A DNA stretch of 21,552 nt, from NCBI GenBank assembly GCA_905372445.1, contig CAJPPF010000022.1, positions 1 through 21,552 of the forward strand, written 5' to 3'. Source of the DNA: an uncultured Prevotella sp. GTDB lineage: Bacteria > Bacteroidota > Bacteroidia > Bacteroidales > Bacteroidaceae. The translations under genes and the position numbers were made by a program. Below are positions 15,627 to 21,552 of the stretch, one piece after another. Within the stretch, counting starts at the first letter, position 1. Every line of letters starts with the position of its first letter. A model generated the notes under the pieces. It was given only the letters and a program-made list of their open reading frames with translations, searched no databases and was not told the DNA's origin.

Positions 15627-17582
15627 CTATCGCATCAGATATTCAGGCATATCAATGCCCAGGTCCTGTGCGCGTTTCAGGTTTCTTCCCGTCTGTCTAC
15701 GTTGTTTGCTTGTCGACTGGTTTTTCCTCAGCTCGCCGGGTTTCTGCTCGTTGCGCGGTTTGAGTTTCATGTCCCAATTCTCGGTGATGTTCCATTTTGC
15801 GCGGCATTTTATCTCTTTCGGATAATAATACACCTGTTCAGGCTGCAGGCTGTCGGCAAAGCATCCTGTGTCCCACACGTGGTTGTTGTTGCTGTCGACG
15901 ATTGCACGCATATAGAACGACTTTTCCGGCATATAGTAGAACTTTGCCACACCATTGTCGGTGAACACCTCTTTCACAAGTTTGTCGCCACGTTCGAGCA
16001 GTTGCACGATGACATTCTCGCCGCTCATGCCTTGCAGCGTCACCTCGAAGGTGCCGTATTCGTTGAGGCTCTTCACTATGAATCCTCTCTTCTGTTTCTC
16101 CGATGCCTTACCATAGATATCGATGAATGCCGCCGAGTCGGTCTCAAAGGAATACTTGCATTCAGGTTGCCACTCAGCCAGCAGTTCCATTGTCCGGATG
16201 TTTGTGTTCGGTTTCTCGCGCAGTTTCCATTCGGCATTATACCATATCGAGTCGTGTTCTATGTAGAGATGTATCTTCGATGTGTCCACCTCAGCCAGCG
16301 GAGTAGGGAATTTCATTGTTATGTTTCTGTCAGGGTCGAGCGACTGCGACAGTTGCATATCAATCTTCAGTGGAGAGGGCGGCATGATCGAGTCGTAAGG
16401 CAAACCACGCTTTTTGTTCTTCTCCTGTTGTTTCTTCCAATTCTCTACAGTCTTCTGCCTTTCCTTCATGCGCTTGGCATACGGCATCTTCGACAGCAGC
16501 ATTATCGTGTCCGTATGGTTCTGCAGTATGCCCAGTGTGTCGGTCATGCGATATGTAAAGGCTATCTCCAGCGAGTCGTTGTTGACAAGGGTAGTATCTT
16601 TCAGCCAGTAGGTGATGGTGTCTTGCTTTATGTTTTTCTCAATGATGAACGCGTCGTCAGCGTTGAAGTTCATCCCGCGAATCTCGGGCATTATCGAGTC
16701 GCCGTAGCTGAAGAACATCGTGAAATGGTCAGCCTCTCTTCTTTCCGCTTTCAGAAATGCGCGGTTAGTCTGTGGCTCGCTGAATGTCATCAGCATCACG
16801 TCGTCGGGTATGAAATGCTTGTAAGGCATTCGGTCGATGCTCTTTATACGCAGCGAGTCGAGCATGACAGTGTCTTGTCTGAAGTCGTCGAATACCGAAG
16901 GCTTCACCGTAGCATCATAGAACGCCATCATCTCACCGCTGTTAGGTGTGAGCATGAAGTTGTTGTCCTGATCTCGCAGTGCATAAATCTTATATTCGCC
17001 CTCTTTCACGCCTTTCACTACGAAGTGTCCGTTCTGGTCGCTGCGTGCCACACGCATAAAAGGTTTCTTCATGAATATGGAGTCGTCCTGAGCGTCTGAG
17101 GCATCATAAAGTCCGACGAGAATGCCCTGTATAGGCTCGAGTGTCTCTGCGTCGAGCACATATCCGCTTACCTCAAGAGTGTCAATCTCCTCACCTGTCG
17201 AGAATGAGTAGGTGTAATTGCCCAATGGGTTACCCTCGTTGTTGTCGGTGATGGCGTCAGAGAAATCAATGGTGTATGTGGTGTTTGCCTTCAGCGAGTC
17301 CTTCAGTTCAACGACAATCTTCTTACCTTTTGTTTTTATTTCTGCCGGTTCAATCTGTGGAGGAGATATGATGACATTCTCCGTGGCGTTTTCTATCTTT
17401 ATGTACTCGTCGAAGACGATACTTATATTCTTTGCTCTGATATTCACCTGCTTGTCTGCCGGCGAGGCACTGACCACCTTTGGCGGGCTTTCGTCAAACC
17501 AGCCTCCGTCGATATATCGTGAGTCCATGTTGGCACATCCCACGATGGCAGAGAGTATTATAAGAAACAATAGTTTTCGCAT
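15627..17582 (-). CDS. lipoprotein with N-terminal bacterial Ig-like domain
   Basis: This 651-aa protein starts with a lipoprotein signal peptide: residues 1-15 with a Leu/Ile core, then the lipobox AIVGC with Cys16 as the lipidated residue. Soon after comes an SbsA-type Ig-like domain (about 33-130: PPKVVSASPADKQVNIRAKNISIVFDE pattern ending in NYTYSFSTG). A carboxypeptidase-regulatory-like beta fold follows (about 135-215, SGYVLDAETLEPIQGILVGLYD, then GHFVVKGVKEGEYKIYALRD). A long beta-rich region with a Lys/Gln-rich stretch near 385-405 completes the body, ending in a basic tail. The residues after Cys16 do not form the acidic surface-export signal of Bacteroides lipoproteins. Probably anchored at the outer membrane; function unknown. 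It starts 12 nt after the GH3-like gene. Confidence 0.82.
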   Translation of the reverse strand: MRKLLFLIILSAIVGCANMDSRYIDGGWFDESPPKVVSASPADKQVNIRAKNISIVFDEYIKIENATENVIISPPQIEPAEIKTKGKKIVVELKDSLKANTTYTIDFSDAITDNNEGNPLGNYTYSFSTGEEIDTLEVSGYVLDAETLEPIQGILVGLYDASDAQDDSIFMKKPFMRVARSDQNGHFVVKGVKEGEYKIYALRDQDNNFMLTPNSGEMMAFYDATVKPSVFDDFRQDTVMLDSLRIKSIDRMPYKHFIPDDVMLMTFSEPQTNRAFLKAERREADHFTMFFSYGDSIMPEIRGMNFNADDAFIIEKNIKQDTITYWLKDTTLVNNDSLEIAFTYRMTDTLGILQNHTDTIMLLSKMPYAKRMKERQKTVENWKKQQEKNKKRGLPYDSIMPPSPLKIDMQLSQSLDPDRNITMKFPTPLAEVDTSKIHLYIEHDSIWYNAEWKLREKPNTNIRTMELLAEWQPECKYSFETDSAAFIDIYGKASEKQKRGFIVKSLNEYGTFEVTLQGMSGENVIVQLLERGDKLVKEVFTDNGVAKFYYMPEKSFYMRAIVDSNNNHVWDTGCFADSLQPEQVYYYPKEIKCRAKWNITENWDMKLKPRNEQKPGELRKNQSTSKQRRQTGRNLKRAQDLGIDMPEYLMR

Positions 17583-17594
17583 GTCTTCGATATT

Positions 17595-19121
17595 TTATTT
17601 TGCATTGAGAAACAACAGTTCATCTATTATCTTCCTTGAGTTCGACAGTCGTGGAATCTTATGTTGTCCGCCCAGTTTGCCGGCATTCTTCAGCCACATG
17701 TTGAACAGTCCCTCGCGTGCCTCTACAATCTCCAGTCGCTGCAGTGTTATGTCCTTGTAGCGTTTTGCCTCGTAGTCGGAGTTGATTTCCTGCAGCCTAT
17801 GGTCTACTAGATCGGCAAACGCCTCCATGTCCTCGGGGCGTTTTTTAAATTCTATGAGCCACTGATGACAGCATTTCGCCTTATTGTCCATAAATACCGG
17901 AGCGGCGGTGTAGTCGCTTATCTCTGCGCCGGTCATCTTGCACGCGAACTCCAATCCTTTATCTGCATTATCGACTATCAGTTCCTCGCCGAAGGCATTG
18001 ATGAAATGTTTTGTCCTTCCGGTGATGATGAACTTGTATGGATTGCGCGATGTGAAACTCACTGTGTCACCTATCATGTATCGCCACAAGCCGCATGAGG
18101 TGGTTATTATCATTGCGTAGTTCTTGTAGAGTTCCACCTCCTCTAACGGTATTACCTTCGAAGGGTCAGCTATGGTGCCGTCTTCATTAATGGCATCCAT
18201 CGGACAGAACTCGTAGAACACGTCATAGTCGAGCATGAGCAGCATCGATTTGTCGGCAGGGTCGTTCTGAATACCGAAGAATCCCTCGCTGGCATTATAT
18301 GTCTCCATATATTTCATCTTCGGCGACTTGATGATTTCCTCATACTGCGAGCGGTATGGAGAGAAGGCTATACCACCGTGGAAAAACACCTCGAGGTTAG
18401 GCCACACCTCGTCGATGGTCTTCTTTCCTGTCAATTCAAGCACTCTGACGAGCACCGATAGCATCCACGAAGGTACTCCCGATATGTTCGTCACGTTCTT
18501 GTTCATCACTTCCTGCGCTATTCGGTCGCGTTTCAGTTCAAAGTCGCTCAGCAGTGCTGTCTTCTTCTTCGGCACACGCACAAGGTTCACCATAGGGTTG
18601 ATGTTCTCGATTAGAATCGCCGAGAGGTCGCCCACGAGTGAGTTCTGCAGGTTATAGTTCGGCGAGTGTGAGCCACCGAGTATCAGTGCCTTTCCGTCGA
18701 ATATCTTGCTGTCGGGGTTGTTTTTCAGGTATAGCGCCACCACGTCATTGCCGCCGGCATAGTGTATCTTCTGCAGACCGTCGTTGCTGACGGGTATGAA
18801 CTTTGACTTGTCGTTTGTCGTCCCCGACGACTTGGCATACCATTTCACCTGTCCGGGCCATAGTATGTTTTCCTCGCCATGGCGCATACGCTCTATGTCG
18901 CCTTTTAGATCATCATACCCATTCACAGGCACATTCTGTACAAACTGTTCATAAGATGCGAAGGTGATGAAACTGTGGTTTCGCCCGTAATCTGTGTCCT
19001 GCGCTTTCTGTAGAAGTCGGCGCAGCACCCGGCGCTGTATTGCTACAGTCTCGTTGTTGTAGAGTTCAATCTCTTTCGCTCTACGCAGAAAAAACGGACG
19101 GGCTATCTTTGTTATATTCAT
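17595..19121 (-). CDS. GH3-like acyl-adenylating enzyme (auxin-responsive GH3 family)
   Basis: This 508-aa cytoplasmic protein belongs to the GH3 branch of the ANL adenylating superfamily, named after plant auxin-responsive enzymes that join carboxylic acids to amino acids via acyl-AMP. It is unrelated to glycoside hydrolase family 3. The three ATP-binding motifs are visible: SSGTTNDKSK at 98-107, YNASEG at 275-280 and the WRYMIGD segment at 346-352. A hinge-like GRTKHFINAFGEE follows at 368-380 before the C-terminal domain. Substrate and acceptor in bacteria of this group are unknown. It is the first gene of a minus-strand operon with three exported proteins and has its own promoter just upstream. 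Confidence 0.9.
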   Translation of the reverse strand: MNITKIARPFFLRRAKEIELYNNETVAIQRRVLRRLLQKAQDTDYGRNHSFITFASYEQFVQNVPVNGYDDLKGDIERMRHGEENILWPGQVKWYAKSSGTTNDKSKFIPVSNDGLQKIHYAGGNDVVALYLKNNPDSKIFDGKALILGGSHSPNYNLQNSLVGDLSAILIENINPMVNLVRVPKKKTALLSDFELKRDRIAQEVMNKNVTNISGVPSWMLSVLVRVLELTGKKTIDEVWPNLEVFFHGGIAFSPYRSQYEEIIKSPKMKYMETYNASEGFFGIQNDPADKSMLLMLDYDVFYEFCPMDAINEDGTIADPSKVIPLEEVELYKNYAMIITTSCGLWRYMIGDTVSFTSRNPYKFIITGRTKHFINAFGEELIVDNADKGLEFACKMTGAEISDYTAAPVFMDNKAKCCHQWLIEFKKRPEDMEAFADLVDHRLQEINSDYEAKRYKDITLQRLEIVEAREGLFNMWLKNAGKLGGQHKIPRLSNSRKIIDELLFLNAK

Positions 19122-19148
19122 TATTGATCTAAATAATCATTTAAGGTG

Positions 19149-19179
19149 CAAAAATAATCAAATAGCGATAAACAGCAAA
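19149..19179 (-). promoter_or_regulatory. predicted promoter of the GH3-like operon
   Basis: On the minus strand TTTG (19179-19176) is followed after 19 nt by TATTTTTG (19156-19149). This matches both the -33 and -7 elements of Bacteroidetes promoters. Transcription would start about 20 nt before the ATG at 19121. Confidence 0.7.
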
Positions 19180-19336
19180 ATTTATTATGTTTATTTATAA
19201 ATATAAACCGCGCCACTACGGCTGATGCCATTTCGCGATATGCGAAGATGATTTTTCTTTACGATAACAAGTTCATGATGTATCACGTGTAGCGTAAAGA
19301 GAAGAAACGTTATTCTGCGATGTTTTATGTAAAATG

Positions 19337-19368
19337 TTTGGGCATATCATTATAACTGTGTAATTTTG
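19337..19368 (+). promoter_or_regulatory. predicted promoter of the YidE-type transporter
   Basis: TTTG (19337-19340), a 20-nt spacer and TAATTTTG (19361-19368) fit the Bacteroidetes consensus exactly. Transcription would start some 25 nt before the ATG at 19402. Confidence 0.75.
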
Positions 19369-19401
19369 CATTCGTAATAGAATATTTTCTGTAGTAAAAG
19401 C

Positions 19402-21063
19402 ATGAATTGGATATTAGAACTGTTCAGTGTTCCGTCGGCAATACAGGCATTGGCTGTTGTGGCTCTTGTGTGTACTGTAGGTATGGCATTGGGGCGTATC
19501 AAGATAGGCGGTGTTTCGCTTGGTGTGGCTTTTGTGTTCTTTATCGGCATCACCGTCGGTGCTCTTGGACTAAAGGTCGATACGCAGACTCTGAAATATG
19601 CCGAGACCTTCGGACTGGTCATCTTCGTCTATTCGCTCGGACTGCATGTAGGACCGAACTTCTTCGGCTCTTTCCGACATGAAGGAATGGTTCTGAACCT
19701 TTGGTCGCTTGCCGTTATCGTCATCGGTACACTGATGACCATTGCCATGTCCTTCATGACACATATCCCGATGAGCGACATGGTGGGTATATTATGCGGC
19801 GCCACCACCAACACTCCTGCCCTGGGTGCTGCCTTGCAGTCGCTCGAACATGCCGGCGTAAGTTCGGGCAGTGCCGCACTGGCTACCGCGGTGAGTTATC
19901 CGCTCGGAGTGATTGGTGTCATCATTGCAATGATTGTCATACGTAAGATTATGGTTCGTCCTGCCGACCTCACACCGCGTCATGCCGGTGATGACGACCG
20001 TACTGACGTAGAGCAGTATCGTGTGGTGAATCCTGCACTTGAGGGACGCACACTTGGAGAGGTAGTGCGTTTCACACGTGCACGTTTCATTATCTCACGC
20101 ATCTGGCGCAATGGCAGGGTTATCATGCCTTTGGGCAAGACGGTGCTGCATATCGGCGACGAGATTCTTGTTGTCACCAACAAGGACGAGGCAAATGCCA
20201 TGGTGCTTCTCTTCGGTCAGCATGTGGAGAAAGACTGGAACGGCGAACGGATAGATTGGAATAATATTGACAAGGACGTCGAGAGCCGTATGCTACAGAT
20301 AACCAACCGTGCTGTGAATGGAAAACGCATTGGCGAACTGCATCTGCGCGAGACTTATGGCGTCAATGTCAGTCGTGTGGTGCGTGGCGACATACGTCTG
20401 CTTGCCACCTGCGACCTGCGTCTGCGCTACGGCGACACGATAATCATCGTCGGCAGACCGGAAAGTATCAACAACGCCGAGAAGTTCCTCGGCAATGAGG
20501 TGAAGCGTCTCGGCGAGCCGAACATAGGTAGCATATTCTTCGGCATACTCCTTGGACTTGCCGTAGGCATCATACCAATAACACTGCCGGGCATGGATGT
20601 CCCCGTACGCCTCGGCATTGCCGGCGGACCGATTATCGTCGGCATAGCCATCGGTGCCCTCGGTCCGAAGATGCACTTCATTTCCTATGTCACACCGTCG
20701 GCGTCGCTCATGCTCCGTGGCGTAGGGCTTGCGCTATATCTCGCCTGTCTGGGTCTTGACGCCGGGCAGGGATTCCTCGAGACGGTGTTTCGTCCTGAAG
20801 GACTTCTGTGGATTGGCTTGGGATTCCTAATCACCTTCTTGCCGGTGCTGATAGTCGGTGCAATAACACTCCGCACACGCAATTACGACTGGGGCACTAT
20901 CTGCGGTATCATCTGCGGCAGCATGGCAAACCCCATGGCGCTCAACTATGCCAGCGACACCACGCCGGGCGACCATGCAAGCATCAGTTATGCTTCTGTC
21001 TATCCGCTCGGAATGTTCGTCCGCGTCATCATAGCTCAACTGCTCGTCATCTGTTTTGTTTAA
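19402..21063 (+). CDS. AspT/YidE/YbjL-type transporter with two RCK_C domains
   Basis: This 553-aa inner-membrane protein has about five N-terminal helices, a cytoplasmic middle part and about five C-terminal helices. The two membrane halves each carry a repeated loop signature (GATTNTPALGAALQ at about 132-145 and GSMANPMALNYAS near the C-terminus). This is the hallmark of the AspT/YidE antiporter-duplication family. The middle region (about 205-380) holds two TrkA-C (RCK_C) regulatory domains, seen as YRVVNPALEGRTLGEVV...GDEILVV and RAVNGKRIGEL...GDTIIIVG. The family includes the aspartate/alanine exchanger AspT, but the substrate of YidE-type members is not known. It is transcribed divergently from the GH3-like operon and appears monocistronic. 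Confidence 0.9.
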   Translation: MNWILELFSVPSAIQALAVVALVCTVGMALGRIKIGGVSLGVAFVFFIGITVGALGLKVDTQTLKYAETFGLVIFVYSLGLHVGPNFFGSFRHEGMVLNLWSLAVIVIGTLMTIAMSFMTHIPMSDMVGILCGATTNTPALGAALQSLEHAGVSSGSAALATAVSYPLGVIGVIIAMIVIRKIMVRPADLTPRHAGDDDRTDVEQYRVVNPALEGRTLGEVVRFTRARFIISRIWRNGRVIMPLGKTVLHIGDEILVVTNKDEANAMVLLFGQHVEKDWNGERIDWNNIDKDVESRMLQITNRAVNGKRIGELHLRETYGVNVSRVVRGDIRLLATCDLRLRYGDTIIIVGRPESINNAEKFLGNEVKRLGEPNIGSIFFGILLGLAVGIIPITLPGMDVPVRLGIAGGPIIVGIAIGALGPKMHFISYVTPSASLMLRGVGLALYLACLGLDAGQGFLETVFRPEGLLWIGLGFLITFLPVLIVGAITLRTRNYDWGTICGIICGSMANPMALNYASDTTPGDHASISYASVYPLGMFVRVIIAQLLVICFV

Positions 21064-21081
21064 CCCAAATAGTATATGTAT

Positions 21082-21414
21082 ATATTGATGTCCGGTAAAC
21101 AAATTATAGCGATAAAATCGAGTAGGATGAAATGTGTAGGGGCATGATTTATCACGTTCCGCCTCTGCACAGAGTCCATTGCGCGAGCTATTTGTTACTT
21201 GGAGATTGCTTAAGCGTGATAAATCACGCTCCTACGCAGTCTGGCAAATAACGAGCCTTTCTTGGCTCGTGGAGGACACAAAACTAAAAAGAATGTTTTT
21301 AGTAACCCTCACTATTTTTGGCAAAAAGTAAACCCCTATTGGCTATACGTGCCTTTAGTGCCAATACATAAAGGCTTGCATAACTTTCATTCAGTTTTTG
21401 CCGGACACCAATAT
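21082..21414. mobile_element. possible non-autonomous element bounded by 20-bp inverted repeats
   Basis: The left end 21082-21101 and the reverse complement of the right end 21395-21414 agree at 17 of 20 positions, sharing ATATTG, TGTCCGG and AAA. The 333 bp between the outer ends contain no reading frame for a transposase. Termini of this kind suggest a MITE or the remnant of an insertion sequence. No target-site duplication is evident, so a chance or structural origin is not excluded. Confidence 0.4.
21136..21235. repeat. paired palindromic repeats in inverted orientation
   Basis: The 21-mers at 21136-21156 and 21215-21235 are inverted copies of each other (19 of 21 positions). Each contains the near-palindrome CGTGATAAATCACG or its variant. 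The right copy and its flank, CCTACGC followed by GGCAAAT and ACG, also match the hairpin region at 13310-13366 in opposite orientation. This is the layout of REP/BIME-like dispersed repeats. Confidence 0.65.
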
Positions 21415-21552
21415 TTTTCTTTACATTACTCTTGAAGTTATGCTAAAAAAGGAGGCATACAACAAAAACGATGCATTCTGAAAATGAGGAAAATCAGCCT
21501 TTGTAATCATTTGATTATCAACACGTTCTGAAACCGCCGTTTTTAGCGTCAA

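Larger units (their letters stand above)
21064..21552. other. gene-free end region with several inverted repeats
   Basis: About 490 bp without a convincing gene. Besides the elements listed separately it contains a 7-bp hairpin (21251-21257 with 21264-21270), an 8-bp hairpin ACTAAAAA/TTTTTAGT (21283-21303) and a small palindrome TAATCA-TT-TGATTA (21504-21517). An open frame of 43 codons on the minus strand reaches the window edge but has no recognisable similarity. The transporter lacks an obvious terminator directly after its stop. Confidence 0.5.

Noticed and set aside
15606..17099. 497-codon open frame on the plus strand
   Set aside because: It lies antisense to the Ig-like lipoprotein gene, which has a lipobox, domain matches and operon spacing. 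The plus-strand product is Val/His/Leu-rich and unlike any known protein.
17595..19121. Glycoside hydrolase family 3 label
   Set aside because: The protein has ANL-type ATP-binding motifs and belongs to the auxin-responsive GH3 family, not to the glycosidase family of the same abbreviation.
21421..21552. 43-codon minus-strand frame open to the window edge
   Set aside because: No recognisable motif and short enough to be chance; it might be the tail of a gene beyond the window but cannot be supported.

Overview
The window looks like chromosomal DNA of a Bacteroidales bacterium, most likely Prevotella or a close relative. Three things point there: Bacteroidetes-type promoters (TTTG about 20 nt before TAnnTTTG), secreted GH92 and GH29 glycosidases, and protein families typical of that phylum (GH3-like adenylating enzyme, Ig-like lipoprotein, IspG with an extra central region). 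I see no tRNA, rRNA, CRISPR array or complete insertion sequence.

Layout. 1-1633: the 3' end of fabF, then rnc (RNase III) with a hairpin between them and a strong terminator after rnc. 1695-2150: a gene-free, AT-rich stretch with ten DnaA-box-like 9-mers and a 60-bp segment of about 90% AT. This is the most notable feature of the window and is read here as a candidate chromosomal replication origin. 2151-4463: a secreted GH92 alpha-mannosidase, convergent with mutS (7170-4546, minus strand). 7306-13290: six tightly packed plus-strand genes: a secreted histidine-type phosphatase, a conserved-looking unknown, rpoN (sigma-54), a PAP2-family membrane protein, purE and ispG. A perfect 14-bp hairpin follows. 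19121-13381: a minus-strand operon of four genes: a GH3-like acyl-adenylating enzyme, an Ig-like lipoprotein, a DUF3108 protein and a GH29 fucosidase whose start overlaps the DUF3108 stop. 19402-21063: an AspT/YidE-type transporter transcribed divergently from that operon. 21064-21552: no convincing gene. It holds inverted-repeat structures, including copies of a palindromic repeat also present at 13.3 kb and a 333-bp segment bounded by 20-bp imperfect inverted repeats.

How the genes fit together. fabF/rnc and the rpoN-purE-ispG run are housekeeping (fatty acid synthesis, RNA processing, transcription, purine and isoprenoid synthesis). mutS is mismatch repair. GH92, GH29 and the secreted phosphatase fit a glycan-degrading gut or oral lifestyle. 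The minus-strand operon couples a cytoplasmic adenylating enzyme to three exported proteins, and its joint task is unknown. Unusual residues or architectures seen directly: a 175-residue charged tail on RNase III, an Asn at an RNase III metal site, an Ala in place of the usual His in the AAHLPG motif of PurE, a shortened central region in IspG, and Gln in place of Asp in PAP2 motif 3.
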